Below, in pieces: positions 1 through 9,900 of a stretch of DNA of 64,000 bases. Below the pieces are notes generated by a model. It made no database searches, was not told where the DNA came from, and saw nothing but the letters and a program-made list of their open reading frames with translations. The stretch comes from Prauserella_A oleivorans (GTDB taxonomy: Bacteria; Actinomycetota; Actinomycetes; Mycobacteriales; Pseudonocardiaceae), in contig NZ_JBHUNT010000001.1 of the NCBI RefSeq assembly GCF_042685745.1, forward strand, positions 3,906,001 through 3,970,000, given 5' to 3'. Made by a program: the position numbers and the translations under genes. The stretch's first letter is position 1. Every line of letters begins with the position of its first letter.

Positions 1-128
1 TCGTCGTGGGACAGCGCTCCCCGGTGGGTGTGGTACTCACCACCCTTGGCCAGGACGATCGTGTAGTGCCGACCCTTCGGGTCGGTCAACTGCACGCGAT
101 CTCCGGCACGGAACGGCCCTGCGGACAC
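1..128 (-). CDS. trmI: tRNA (adenine-N1)-methyltransferase TrmI, N-terminal fragment
   Basis: Only the first ~42 codons lie in the window; the gene runs off the left edge. Translated from GTG at 128 it gives an N-terminus containing FRAGDRVQLTDPKG and later KGGEYHTHRGAL, the small N-terminal beta domain typical of actinobacterial TrmI, which makes m1A58 in tRNA. A GGAGG lies just upstream but only about 4 nt from the GTG. The next gene upstream is an M50 protease and then a RecB-like nuclease, resembling the Rv2118c–Rv2119 neighbourhood. The methyltransferase domain itself is not visible, so the call rests on the N-terminal motif and the context. Confidence 0.75.
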   Translation of the reverse strand, partial: MSAGPFRAGDRVQLTDPKGRHYTIVLAKGGEYHTHRGALSHD

Positions 129-187
129 GACACCTCCATCACGACGAACGACAGCGGTTGATCGTCGCAGACCCGTGCGCACGGCGT

Positions 188-1348
188 TCAGCCGGTAGGC
201 CTCCATCCGCCCGCGAGCGCCGCGCGCAGGTCGTCGCGGTGCAGTACCCCCGCCGGCTTACCGTCGTCGTCGACGACGAGGAACTGCCACGTGGCGACCT
301 CGGCGACCCGCTCGGCGACCGCGTCGCCCGGGTCGGACAGCAGCAGGACCGTTTCCGCGCGGATCGGCTCGGCGGCCAGTTCGGCGGGCGCCTGGGGGGC
401 CGAGGCGGCCAGCCGTTCGGCCGCGGCCTCGTCGAGCAGGCCCGCGGCCACGCCGTCCGCGCGCACGAGCACCACTCCCCTGCCCGCGGCCGCGGACAGG
501 GCGGCACCCACCGGGCTTTCGGCGGGCAGTTGCAGCACGGGACGCATGAGGTCGCCGAGGGCGAGCCCGTCGGGCCAGCCGCGGCGCTGCTCGGCGGCGA
601 ACTCCCCGGAGGCGCCCGTGACGACGAACCACGCCGTCACCACGCACACGCCGAGCCGCAGCCACCGGTCGTCGCTGCCGGACGCGAGCCCCCACAAGGC
701 CCAGACCAGCAGTCCCAACGCGACGAGCCCGCCGCCGAACACCGCCGCGCGGGTGCCCGTCGTCCGCGTCCCGGTCACCGACCACACGCCCGCACGCAGC
801 AACCTGCCGCCGTCGAGCGGCAGCCCGGGCAGGAGGTTGAACACGCCCACGGCGAGGTTGGCGACCGCGCATTGAGCGACGAGCAACCACACTGGACCGC
901 CCGGCGGCACCGCGAGTAGCAGGAGCCCGCAGAGCGCGGCGAGCAGCACCGACACGACGGGCCCCGCGGCGGCGATCAACCCCTCCTGGCCGGGTTTGCG
1001 GGGACTGCGAGCCACCTCGGACAAGCCGCCGAGCAGGAACAGTCGCAGCCTGCGCACGGGAATGCCGAGGCGCAGGGCGACCACACAGTGCCCGAGCTCG
1101 TGGGCCAGCACCGAGAGCCCGAGCAGCACGGCGAACGCCGCGGCGAGCAGCCAGGAGGTGACCATGCTCGCCCCGGGCAGCAGCCTGCCCACCAGCGGCG
1201 AGTACAGCACGACGATCAGCAGTGACCCGATCCACCACGACGGCGCCAGCAGCACCGGTACGCCGTCGACCCGGAACAGCAGCAGTCCGCCCTCCACGGC
1301 GGGCGCGCGCCCGGACCGATCGCGGCGATGGCTGCTGGTGGTGTCCAC
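188..1348 (-). CDS. Site-2 protease family (M50) integral membrane metalloprotease with CBS domains
   Basis: 386 aa. An intramembrane zinc protease: the HELGH zinc motif is at about residues 83–87 inside a hydrophobic segment, and the second metal ligand motif NLLPGLPLDGG is at 171–181 with the Asp at 179. Several further hydrophobic segments lie between residues 25 and 230. The C-terminal ~120 residues look like a CBS pair, as in the Rip3-like (Rv2625c-type) group. The start is GTG at 1348, preceded by TACGCT six bases upstream, which fits a leaderless transcript. Its substrate cannot be inferred from the sequence; anti-sigma factors are usual targets of this family. Confidence 0.88.
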   Translation of the reverse strand: MDTTSSHRRDRSGRAPAVEGGLLLFRVDGVPVLLAPSWWIGSLLIVVLYSPLVGRLLPGASMVTSWLLAAAFAVLLGLSVLAHELGHCVVALRLGIPVRRLRLFLLGGLSEVARSPRKPGQEGLIAAAGPVVSVLLAALCGLLLLAVPPGGPVWLLVAQCAVANLAVGVFNLLPGLPLDGGRLLRAGVWSVTGTRTTGTRAAVFGGGLVALGLLVWALWGLASGSDDRWLRLGVCVVTAWFVVTGASGEFAAEQRRGWPDGLALGDLMRPVLQLPAESPVGAALSAAAGRGVVLVRADGVAAGLLDEAAAERLAASAPQAPAELAAEPIRAETVLLLSDPGDAVAERVAEVATWQFLVVDDDGKPAGVLHRDDLRAALAGGWRPTG

Positions 1349-1461
1349 ACCGGGAGCGTAGAACGCGACATGTGGGAGAGCCGTTACCCGTGGGTGCCGT
1401 GTCCCACGCCCCGGCGCCGCGTTACCCGGAGTTGTCGGACCGTGCCGTTACGCTGCCGGGC

Positions 1462-2352
1462 ATGGCAGAGGGCACGATCAACACGGTGAGCGTCGAACCC
1501 GCAACGAGCGTCGGCACGGTCCGCAGACCCGCGCTGTCGCCGTCGCGGGCCAGCGATTTCAAGCAATGCCCGCTGCTCTACCGGTTCCGCGCGGTCGACC
1601 GGCTGCCGGAGAAGCCGACCAAGGCCCAGGTCCGCGGAACGCTCGTGCACTCGGTGCTGGAGCGGCTGTTCGGGCTGCCCCGCGGCGAGCGCCTGCCCGA
1701 GCGAGCGAAGGACATGCTCGAACCGACGTGGGCGGAGTTGTCCCAGGAGTGTCCGGAGTGGACGGAACTGTTCGAGGACGACGACGCGGTCGGCGAATGG
1801 CTCGCCGGCGCGGCCAAACTCGTCGATGCCTACTTCGGACTCGAGGATCCGAACCGGCTCGACCCGGAGGCCTGCGAGTTGCATGTGGAGACCGAGCTGA
1901 GTTCCGGCGTCGTGCTCCGCGGCTATGTCGACCGGCTCGACGTCGCGCCCACGGGCGAGATCCGGGTGGTCGACTACAAGACCGGCGCCGCGCCCCGCGA
2001 GATCGGCGAGGCGAAGGCCATGTTCCAGATGAAGTTCTACGCCGTGGTGCTGTGGCGGCTGCGCGGGGAGGTGCCGCGGCAGCTGAAGCTCATGTACCTC
2101 AGCGACGGGCAGGCATTGGCCTACACCCCCGACGAACCGGAGCTGGTGCGGTTCGAACGCACCCTCGAGGCGATCTGGAAGGCGATCCTCAAGGCGGGCA
2201 GGACCGGTGACTTCCGGCCGAGCCCGAGCCGGTTGTGCAACTGGTGCTCGCATCAGGCCTTGTGCCCGTCCTTCGGCGGGACGCCGCCGGAATATCCTGG
2301 CTGGCCGGAGCCCGATCCCGGCGAGGAGTCCGTGTTGGACCGCGCCGACTGA
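1462..2352 (+). CDS. RecB-family PD-(D/E)XK nuclease, Cas4/AddB-like with Fe-S cysteines
   Basis: 296 aa, Rv2119-like. The core nuclease motif VVDYKTG is visible (Asp171, Lys173). One cysteine near the N-terminus (FKQC, Cys36) and three near the C-terminus (CNWC…C, Cys259/262/268) form the four-cysteine pattern that holds a 4Fe-4S cluster in Cas4/AddB-type nucleases. It is a single-domain protein with no helicase motifs, so it is not RecB itself. The ATG at 1462 follows a TACGCT hexamer by 7 nt (leaderless pattern). No cas genes are nearby, so a general DNA repair role is more likely than a CRISPR one. It is probably co-transcribed with the thioesterase 18 nt downstream. Confidence 0.85.
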   Translation: MAEGTINTVSVEPATSVGTVRRPALSPSRASDFKQCPLLYRFRAVDRLPEKPTKAQVRGTLVHSVLERLFGLPRGERLPERAKDMLEPTWAELSQECPEWTELFEDDDAVGEWLAGAAKLVDAYFGLEDPNRLDPEACELHVETELSSGVVLRGYVDRLDVAPTGEIRVVDYKTGAAPREIGEAKAMFQMKFYAVVLWRLRGEVPRQLKLMYLSDGQALAYTPDEPELVRFERTLEAIWKAILKAGRTGDFRPSPSRLCNWCSHQALCPSFGGTPPEYPGWPEPDPGEESVLDRAD

Positions 2353-2370
2353 CCGACGAGGAGAGTGCCG

Positions 2371-3147
2371 GTGGCCGACGCCTTCTACGTGCCCCGCGGC
2401 GATGATCGCTACCTGCCCACGGCGAGCACCGTCGGCCCGTGGACGCCCGACGCGCAGCACTTCGGCCCGCCGTCGGCGCTGCTGGTCCGGGGACTCGAAA
2501 GCATCCCGGCCTCGCGGGACATGCTGCTGGCCCGCGTGACCGTGGAGATCCTGGGCCCCGCTCCGCTGACCGAACTCACCGTGCGCACGGCGCTGGAGCG
2601 GCCCGGCCGCTCGGTCGAGCTGCTCTCCGCCGAACTGGTCGCCGGCACGACGGTGGTGGCGAAGGCGGCCGCGTGGCGGATCGTGACGTCCGACACCACC
2701 GGCGTCACCGTCGGCGCCGCGGCCGCGCCGAGACCGCCCGAGGATTGCCCCGAGGCCGACTGGCCGGAGGGCTGGCACGACGGCTACCTCGGCGCCATGG
2801 AGTGGCGGGCGGCGGCGGGCGCCATCCGTGCCCCGGGCCCGGCGACCGTGTGGGCGCGGCAGCGCGTCCCGCTCGTCGACGGCGAGGAGCCGAGCCCGCT
2901 GCAGCGGCTGTTCACGGTCGCCGACTCCGGCAACGGGGCGTCCAACGAACTCGACATGACCCGCTGGTGGTTCATCAACTCCGAGCTCACCGTGCACGTC
3001 CAGCGGCCGCCCCAGGGCGAGTGGATCGGCCTGGACGCGCACACGGTCATCGGGCCGCTGGGGGTGGGAACCGCCCGCAGCATCCTGCACGACACGCGCG
3101 GGCAGGTGGCGGCCGGTTCGCAGGCGCTGCTGGTCCGCGAGCGCTGA
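2371..3147 (+). CDS. Acyl-CoA thioesterase family protein (TesB-like double hot-dog)
   Basis: 258 aa. The N-terminal half (SALLVRGLES…ILGPAPLTELTVRTALERPGRS) and the C-terminal half (WWFINSELTVHVQRPPQGEWIGLDAHTVI) each resemble a hot-dog repeat, as in TesB-like acyl-CoA thioesterases. GTG at 2371 is chosen because AGGAG lies 7 nt upstream; an in-frame GTG at 2365 is too close to that site. It follows the RecB-like gene by 18 nt and is likely in the same transcript. The substrate chain length is not evident. Confidence 0.75.
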   Translation: MADAFYVPRGDDRYLPTASTVGPWTPDAQHFGPPSALLVRGLESIPASRDMLLARVTVEILGPAPLTELTVRTALERPGRSVELLSAELVAGTTVVAKAAAWRIVTSDTTGVTVGAAAAPRPPEDCPEADWPEGWHDGYLGAMEWRAAAGAIRAPGPATVWARQRVPLVDGEEPSPLQRLFTVADSGNGASNELDMTRWWFINSELTVHVQRPPQGEWIGLDAHTVIGPLGVGTARSILHDTRGQVAAGSQALLVRER

Positions 3148-3233
3148 CGGCACGCGCGGCCCGGAAACAGCCGCGGGTGGCCATGATCGACTACCCTGCT
3201 CCCCAACAACCGAGATCCAGGAGCTGGCGCACA

Positions 3234-4160
3234 GTGCAGATCACCTCGGTGGTCAATCAGAAGGGCGGGGTCGGCAAGACCGCGCTCAGTGTCGGCGCCG
3301 CCGCGGCGCTCGCCGAGCGAGGCCGCAGGGTGCTGCTCATCGACCTCGACCCACAGGGGCACGCGACGACGGAGATGCTCGGGCTGCCGGAGACGCCGCC
3401 CGAAGCGCCCAGCCTGGCCAAGGCTCTCACCAAGATGTGGCGCGGCCCTGTCGAGGAGCTGATCGTGCCGCACACCCGCAGCAACATCGGTGCGGGCGGC
3501 GCGTTCGACGTCATCCCGACCTCGCCGGGCATGTTCGACCTCGTGCGCCGGCTGGATCAGTTCCGGGTGCCGGGCTGGCAGCTCGCCCGGGTGATCCAGT
3601 TCGCGAACTACGACCACGTGATCATCGACTGCCCGCCCGCCCTGGACGTCTTGACGAACAACGCGCTCGTCGCCACGCACGGCGTCCTGGTGCCCGTGCA
3701 GCCCGACCGCACGAGTGTCCGCGCCCTGCGACTCATGCAGGATCAGATCCGCCATCTGGAATCGGTGATCGACCGGCCGCCGATCACCTACTACGGCCTG
3801 GTGCCCGGTCTGTACCGGCGGCCCATCTCCGGCTACGCCGTGGCGGCGCTGAACGAGCTGCAGCAGTTCGGCATTCCCATGCTGGCGCACGTGCCGCTCG
3901 GCGTGGTGATGAACGAGGCGGCCGCGCGCGGCATGCCGGTGACCACGTTCGCCCCGGAGACGGCCCAGGCGGTCGCGTTCCGGCAGATCGCCCACGCGCT
4001 CGACCGCGTGCGGGCGCAGGGGGCACCCGCGGTGGCGCCGCCCGACGAGTTCGTGTTCGAGGACTTCATCGCCGACGTGTCGAGCACTCGCTCGAGCAAT
4101 GACAACGGCGCCCGCCGCAAGCTCTACGACCTGCTGCCCAAGCGGCCCCGCGGGCACTGA
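3234..4160 (+). CDS. ParA/Soj-family P-loop ATPase, orphan (no ParB nearby)
   Basis: 308 aa. Deviant Walker A KGGVGKT is at residues 10–16 right after the N-terminal strand, followed by a switch I-type DLDPQGHAT and a Walker B-like HVIIDCPPAL. This is the ParA/MinD fold used for positioning DNA or protein cargo on the nucleoid. GTG at 3234 is preferred (AGGAG about 10 nt upstream, and it puts the P-loop at the usual distance from the N-terminus). An in-frame ATG at 3183 would add 17 residues. No parB gene or obvious parS site lies in the window and the gene is far from an origin context, so this is an accessory ParA of unknown cargo. Confidence 0.87.
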   Translation: MQITSVVNQKGGVGKTALSVGAAAALAERGRRVLLIDLDPQGHATTEMLGLPETPPEAPSLAKALTKMWRGPVEELIVPHTRSNIGAGGAFDVIPTSPGMFDLVRRLDQFRVPGWQLARVIQFANYDHVIIDCPPALDVLTNNALVATHGVLVPVQPDRTSVRALRLMQDQIRHLESVIDRPPITYYGLVPGLYRRPISGYAVAALNELQQFGIPMLAHVPLGVVMNEAAARGMPVTTFAPETAQAVAFRQIAHALDRVRAQGAPAVAPPDEFVFEDFIADVSSTRSSNDNGARRKLYDLLPKRPRGH

Positions 4161-4175
4161 CGAGGGAACGCGCGC

Positions 4176-4216
4176 GGCTCCCGGGCGGCCGTGGTGCGAC
4201 CGCCGGCCCGGGAGCC
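4176..4216. terminator. Bidirectional terminator hairpin between parA-like and hisG
   Basis: Near-perfect inverted repeat: GGCTCCCGGGCGGC pairs with GCCGGCCCGGGAGCC across a short loop. It fills most of the 63-bp gap between two convergent genes. There is no long T-run, as is common in actinobacteria. Confidence 0.65.
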
Positions 4217-4223
4217 CTCGCGG

Positions 4224-5069
4224 TCAGAGCCGACAGGCGCGGATGTCGGATGCCAAGATCGCCCGTGCACCCACGGCGGCGAGCTCGTCCATGATCGAGT
4301 TGACCTGCTTGCGCGGCACCATGGCGCGCACGGCGACCCAGTCGGGGTGCGCCAGCGGCGCGACCGTCGGCGACTCGAGGCCGGGCGTGATGGCCGTGGC
4401 CTGTTCGAGCAGGTCCCTCGGGCAGTCGTAGTCGAGCATCATGTACTGCTGGGCGAACACCACGCCCTGCAGGCGCGCGGCGAGCTGGTCGATCCGCTGC
4501 GACTCGCCGTTGCCGTCCCGCTGGACGAGCACCGCCTCCGACACGCAGATCGGGTCGCCGAACGCGACGAGGTTGTGCTGGCGCAGTGTGCGTCCCGAGC
4601 CGACGACGTCGGCGATGGCGTCGGCGACGCCGAGCTGCACCGAGATCTCCACGGCACCGTCGAGGCGGATCACCTCGGCCTCGATGCCCTGGCGGGCCAG
4701 GTCGTCGCGCACCAGCCGCGGATACGAAGTGGCCAGCCGCTTTCCGTGCAGGTCGGCGGGCTTCCAGTCGCGGCCCGCCGGAGCTGCGTAGCGGAAGGTC
4801 GAGCCGCCGAAGCCGAGGGCGAGCTTCTCCGTCACGGGCGCGCCCGAGTCCAGCGCCAGGTCGCGTCCCGTGATGCCGAGGTCGAGCTCCCCCGAGCCGA
4901 CGTAGATCGGGATGTCCTTGGGACGGAGGAAGAAGAACTCGACCTCGTTCACGGGGTCGAGCACGGTGAGGTCGCGCTGCTCATGTCGCTGGCGGTAGCC
5001 GGCCTCACCGAGCATCTCCGACGCGGGCCCGGCCAGCGCGCCCTTGTTCGGTACCGCGACACGCAGCAT
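4224..5069 (-). CDS. hisG: ATP phosphoribosyltransferase (long form)
   Basis: 281 aa, first step of histidine biosynthesis: condensation of ATP and PRPP to phosphoribosyl-ATP. The N-terminus MLRVAVPNKGALAGPASEML and the ELDLGITGRDL segment are typical. The length and the C-terminal ACT-like regulatory domain (from about residue 210) mark the long, homohexameric, histidine-inhibited form. ATG at 5069. It lies 16 nt downstream of hisE, in the same order as Rv2121c–Rv2122c. Confidence 0.96.
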   Translation of the reverse strand: MLRVAVPNKGALAGPASEMLGEAGYRQRHEQRDLTVLDPVNEVEFFFLRPKDIPIYVGSGELDLGITGRDLALDSGAPVTEKLALGFGGSTFRYAAPAGRDWKPADLHGKRLATSYPRLVRDDLARQGIEAEVIRLDGAVEISVQLGVADAIADVVGSGRTLRQHNLVAFGDPICVSEAVLVQRDGNGESQRIDQLAARLQGVVFAQQYMMLDYDCPRDLLEQATAITPGLESPTVAPLAHPDWVAVRAMVPRKQVNSIMDELAAVGARAILASDIRACRL

Positions 5070-5085
5070 GACTGTCCTCTCCTCC

Positions 5086-5349
5086 TCACAGATACCGGTA
5101 GACGTCCTCGAGGGAGACGCCCCGGCCGATCATCAGCACCTGCACGCGGTAGAGCAGCTGGGAGACCTCCTCGGCCAGCCGCTCGTCCGACTCGTGCTCC
5201 GCCGCGATCCAGACCTCACCGGCTTCTTCCAGCACCTTCTTGCCCTGCGCGTGCACTCCGGCATCCAGCGCGGCCACGGTGCCCGAACCGGAGGGCCGGG
5301 TCCGGGCACGCTCGGTCAGCTCGGCGTACAGCTCGTCGAAGGTCTTCAC
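5086..5349 (-). CDS. hisE: Phosphoribosyl-ATP pyrophosphatase
   Basis: 87 aa, second step of histidine synthesis (PR-ATP to PR-AMP). It contains the all-alpha NTP-pyrophosphatase signature KKVLEEAGEVWIAAEHES with its metal-binding Glu residues. GTG at 5349 is chosen because GGAAGGA lies about 8 nt upstream; the open frame continues to 5562 but that extension is unlike the family. Monofunctional, as in other actinobacteria, and transcribed ahead of hisG. Confidence 0.95.
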   Translation of the reverse strand: MKTFDELYAELTERARTRPSGSGTVAALDAGVHAQGKKVLEEAGEVWIAAEHESDERLAEEVSQLLYRVQVLMIGRGVSLEDVYRYL

Positions 5350-5494
5350 ACACTGAATCCTTCCATCCACCGCGGACACACGAGCGAGCGGGCCACCCCG
5401 TCGCCGTAACCGGGTCGGCCGGTTGACGTGGCGCGGGAAATGCACTTTGCTGAATTGACGGCGGAAAACCGACCGGGAACCGGAAGGGTGTGAT

Positions 5495-6298
5495 ATGGGA
5501 AACACGGGGCCGTCCGGCGAAAACAACGACGCTTCGGTGACGGGCAGGCAACACGAAATCAAACTGCCGGATCGAACCGAGCAATTCGACCAGGACTCCG
5601 AGTACTGCGAGGTCCGGCTCGGCGGGGAATGGCAGCGGATCCGTTTCCACGACTACGACCGGATCTTCTCGGTTCCCGGCCTCTACGAGCAACTCTTCCA
5701 CGACATCCTCGACTGCCACTCCCCGGACGTCATCGCGAAACTGCTCAAGGAGCAGGTGCAACGGGACAACGTCGCGGCATCGGACCTGCGGGTGCTCGAC
5801 CTCGGCGCAGGCAACGGACTGGTGGCCGAGCAACTGCGCGCCGTCGGCGCGGGCCGGATCACCGGCGTGGACATCCTGCCGGAGGCGCGCGAGGCCGCTC
5901 TGCGCGACCGGCCGGAGGTGTACGACGCCTACCTCGTCATGGACTTGACCGATCTCGGCGACGCCGACCGCCGGCGGTTGAGCGAGGGCCGCTTCAACAC
6001 GCTCACGTGCGTGGCAGCGCTCGGCTACGCCGACATCCCGCCCGCGGCGTTCCGTTCGGCGTTCAACTATGTCTCCGACGGCGGCTGGATCGCGTTCACC
6101 ATCAAGGACCGCTTCCTGTCCGCTGAGGACACCTCGGGATTCGCCGAGCTCATCAACCGCTGCCGCGACGCGGGCATTCTCGAGGTGCGGGCATCCGAGC
6201 GCTACCGACACCGGCTCAACGTCCTGGGCGAGCCGCTGCACTACGTCGCGCTCGTGGGCGCCAAGCGCGCCGACATCCCGGCCGAGCTGGTGCCCTGA
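5495..6298 (+). CDS. Class I SAM-dependent methyltransferase of unknown substrate
   Basis: 267 aa. Motif I VLDLGAGNG (residues 100–108) and the acidic residue after strand 2 (GVDILPEA) identify a Rossmann SAM-binding fold. The N-terminal ~90 residues, rich in acidic and aromatic positions, probably form the substrate cap. The start ATG has GGAAGGG about 7 nt upstream. It is divergent from hisE; a TTGACG about 35 nt upstream of the start could be a -35 element, without a clear -10. The methyl acceptor cannot be deduced. Confidence 0.8.
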   Translation: MGNTGPSGENNDASVTGRQHEIKLPDRTEQFDQDSEYCEVRLGGEWQRIRFHDYDRIFSVPGLYEQLFHDILDCHSPDVIAKLLKEQVQRDNVAASDLRVLDLGAGNGLVAEQLRAVGAGRITGVDILPEAREAALRDRPEVYDAYLVMDLTDLGDADRRRLSEGRFNTLTCVAALGYADIPPAAFRSAFNYVSDGGWIAFTIKDRFLSAEDTSGFAELINRCRDAGILEVRASERYRHRLNVLGEPLHYVALVGAKRADIPAELVP

Positions 6299-6302
6299 CG
6301 CG

Positions 6303-6989
6303 TCACCGGGTGCGCACGAGCTCGGCGAGGGCCTGCGCGTCGAGCCCGACGAGCGAGGACCGGAACACCCGCCGCTCCCCCGGTTCGACGGGTACGTCGT
6401 TGGGCACCACCAGCACCGTGCAGCCCGCGGCCACCGCCGACTCGGTGCCGACCGGGGAATCCTCCACCGCCACGCAGGACTCCGGGTCGGCGCCGAGCAG
6501 GCGGGCCGCGCGCAGGTAGGGCTCCGGATGCGGCTTGTTCAACCCCTCCACCTCGTCGCCGCACACGGTGACGGTGAAGAACTCGCGGCCGATGGTGTCG
6601 AGAGCGAGCTCGGTGAGTGCGCGTTCGGTGGAGGTGACGAGCGCGCACGGGATATCCGCCGACCGGGTCGCCACCAGTGCCTCGCGAGCGCCGGGCCGCC
6701 AGGGCAGTTCGTCCGAGAACAGCGTGGCGGTGCGCTTGCGCATCCATCGGGCGACGTCGCCGATCGCGGCCTCGGTCACCGGATGCCCGGTGACCGAGAG
6801 CAGCACCCGCGAGGTCGCGTGGATGTTGGATCCGACGAGTGAGACACGCCGGTCGGCGGTGAGTTCACCACCGAGCCACTCGGCGGCCTCGTAGAGGACG
6901 ACGTCCCAAAGCTTCTCGGAATCCACGAGGGTGCCGTCCATATCCCACAACACGGCGGCAGGGCCGTCCATCCCGGACGGTCGGTTCAC
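6303..6989 (-). CDS. HAD-superfamily hydrolase (beta-phosphoglucomutase/phosphatase-like)
   Basis: 228 aa. The nucleophile motif DMDGT is at residues 16–20 (Asp16, Asp18), motif II Thr lies in LVTSTERAL, the Lys is in GLNKPHPEPYL, and the last motif is VAVEDSPVG. This is subclass IA of the HAD family, like PgmB or GPH phosphatases. It lies 8 nt downstream of metH on the same strand and is probably the last gene of that transcript. The physiological substrate is unknown. Confidence 0.86.
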   Translation of the reverse strand: MNRPSGMDGPAAVLWDMDGTLVDSEKLWDVVLYEAAEWLGGELTADRRVSLVGSNIHATSRVLLSVTGHPVTEAAIGDVARWMRKRTATLFSDELPWRPGAREALVATRSADIPCALVTSTERALTELALDTIGREFFTVTVCGDEVEGLNKPHPEPYLRAARLLGADPESCVAVEDSPVGTESAVAAGCTVLVVPNDVPVEPGERRVFRSSLVGLDAQALAELVRTR

Positions 6990-6997
6990 ATTCTCTC

Positions 6998-9900
6998 CTA
7001 GGTGTTGAAATATTTCGCTTCGGGATGATGGGCGACAATCGCGTCGGTCGATTGTTCGGGATGCAGCTGGAACTCCTCGGAGAGTTTCACACCAATTCGT
7101 TCGGGCCGCAGCAGCTCGACGATTTTAGTCCGGTCCGCCAGATTCGGGCACGCGCCGTATCCGAGCGAGAACCGGGCTCCGCGGTAGCCGAGTTTGAAGA
7201 ATTCCTCGAGGTCGGCGGGGTCCTCGTGGGCGACCGGGCCACCGCCTGAGAAGCGCAGCTCCTGCCGGACCCGGCGATGCCAGTACTCGGCGAGGGCCTC
7301 GGTGAGCTGCACGCCCAGGCCGTGGACCTCGAGGTAGTCGCGATAGGCGTCGCGGGCGAAGAGGTCGTTGGCGTAGTCCGCGATGGGCCGGCCCATGGTC
7401 ACCAGGGTCAGCGGCAGCACGTCGACCTCTCCGGCGCGGACGGCCGAGTCTCGGGGCCGGTAGAAGTCGGCGAGGCACAGTCGCCGGTCCCGCCGCTGCC
7501 GCGGGAACGTGAACCGGGTCACCTCGGGCGCGTCAGGGCGCGGTTCGGCGAGCACCACCACGTCGTCGCCCTCGGCGAGGCACGGGAAGTAGCCGTAGAC
7601 CACGGCGGCATGGGCGAGCACGCCGTGGGTGGCGAGCCGGTCGAGCCAGTACCGCAGGCGGGGCCTGCCCTCGGTCTCGACGAGCTCCTCGTAGCTCGGA
7701 CCGCTGCCCCCGCGGCTGCCCTTGAGCCCCCACTGTCCGAGAAACGTGGCGCGCTCGTCGAGGTAGGCGGCGTAGTCCGCGACCGGCACACCCTTGACCA
7801 CCCGTGTCCCCCAGAACGGCGGAGCCGGCAGCGGGACGTCGGTGGCGACGTCCGACCGGCCGGCCGGCTGCTCCGGCTCGGCGCGCTCCTGCCCGCGCTT
7901 CTCGGCGATGCGCCGGGACCGTTCCCGCCGGGCCTTGCGTTCGGCACGCCTGGTCTCCTCGGCCGGGTCGACCGCGGGCGCCTCACCGCGCTTGACCGCC
8001 ATGATGCGGTCCATCAGCCGCAGACCTTCGAACGCGTCGCGGGCGTAGTGGACCTGCCCCTGGTAGAGCGCGGCGAGGTCGTTCTCGACGTAGCCGCGGG
8101 TCAGCGCCGCTCCTCCGAGCAGCACGGGCCAGCGGTCCGCGACGCCCCGGGAGTTCATCTCCTCGAGGTTCTCCTTCATGATCACCGTCGACTTGACCAG
8201 GAGACCGGACATGCCGACGGCGTCGGCGCCGTGCTCGTCCGCGGACTCGAGGATGGTGGTGATCGGCTGCTTGATGCCCAGGTTGACGACGTCGTAGCCG
8301 TTGTTGGACAGGATGATGTCGACCAGGTTCTTCCCGATGTCGTGTACATCGCCCTTGACGGTCGCCAGCACGATCCGGCCCTTGGTCTGGCGCACTCCCT
8401 CGCTGTGCTGTTCGATGTGCGGCTCGAGGTGGGCCACCGCGGCCTTCATCACCTCGGCCGACTGCAGCACGAACGGCAACTGCATCTGCCCGGAGCCGAA
8501 CAGCTCACCGACCGTCTTCATCCCGGCGAGCAGGGTCTCGTTGATGATCTCCAGCGGCGGCTTCTCCCGCAGCGCCGCGTCGAGGTCGTCCACCAGCCCG
8601 TTCCGTTCGCCGTCCACGATCCGCTGTTCCAGCCGCGCGAACAGCGGCATCGCCGCGAGTTCCTCGGCTCGCGACGCCCTGCCGGACGACGCGGTCCTGC
8701 CCTCGAACAGGGCCATGAGCCGCTGCAGCGGGTCGTAGCCCTCGCGGCGCCGGTCGTAGACCAGATCCAGCGCGACCTGCCGCTGTTCCTCGGGGATGCG
8801 CGCCATCGGCAGGATCTTCGACGCGTGCACGATCGCCGTGTCGAGCCCCGCCCGCACACACTCGTGCAGGAACACCGAGTTCAGCACCTCCCGCGCGGCC
8901 GGGTTCAGCCCGAACGACACGTTCGACACCCCGAGTGTCGTGTTCACCCGGGGGTAGCGGCGTTTGAGCTCGCGGATCGCCTCGATCGTCTCGAGGGCAT
9001 CCCGGCGCACCTCCTCCTGGCCGGTGGAGACCGGGAAGGTCAGGCAGTCGACGATGATGTCGTCGACATCCAGGTCCCAGTGGCCGGTGATGTCCTCGAT
9101 GAGCCGCGTCGCCACCCGCACCTTCCAGTCGGCGGTGCGTGCCTGCCCCTCCTCGTCGATGCACAGGGCCACCACCGCGGCGCCGTGTTCCCGGACGAGC
9201 TCCATCACCCGCTGGAAACGCGAGCCGGGGCCCGCGCCGTCCTCGTAGTTCACGCTGTTGACCGCGCACCGCCCGCCGAGCCGCTCCAGGCCCGCCCGGA
9301 GCACGTCGGGCTCGGTGGAGTCGAGCATGATGGGCAGCGTCGACGCCGTCGCCAGCCGTGAGGCGATCTCGGCCATGTCGGCGACCCCGTCGCGGCCGAC
9401 GTAGTCGACGCAGAGGTCCAGCATGTGGGCCCCGTCGCGGGTCTGCCCGCGCGCGATCTCCACGCAGTCCTCGTAGCGGCCCTCGAGCATCGCCTCCCGG
9501 AAGGCCTTGGAGCCGTTGGCGTTGGTGCGCTCGCCGATCATCAGCACGCTGGCGTCCTGCTCGAACGGCACCGCCTGGTACAGCGACGACACACCCGGTT
9601 CGGGCGTGGGCCGGCGGCTGCCGCGCTCCAGCTCGCGCACGGCCGCCGTGAGCCGGCGGATGTGCTCGTCCGTGGTCCCGCAGCAGCCGCCGACCAAGCC
9701 GACTCCGAATTCGGTGACGAAGCCGGACAGCGCCTCGGCGAGGCCGTCCGGGCTCAGCGGGTACACCGCACCGTCCGGGCCCAGCTCGGGCAGGCCGGCG
9801 TTGGGCATGACCGACAGCGGGATGCGTGCCTGCCGCGACAGGGTCCGCAGGTGCTCGCTCATCTCGTCGGGCCCGGTGGCGCAGTTGAGGCCGATCACGT

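Noticed and set aside
1462..2352. Cas4-type CRISPR adaptation gene
   Set aside because: The nuclease has the Cas4-like cysteines, but no cas genes or arrays occur and the Rv2119-like neighbourhood indicates a chromosomal housekeeping gene.
7277..9361. Long open frame on the + strand inside metH (694 codons)
   Set aside because: Shadow of the metH codons in GC-rich DNA; the protein is low-complexity His/Arg/Gly/Val-rich and unlike any family.
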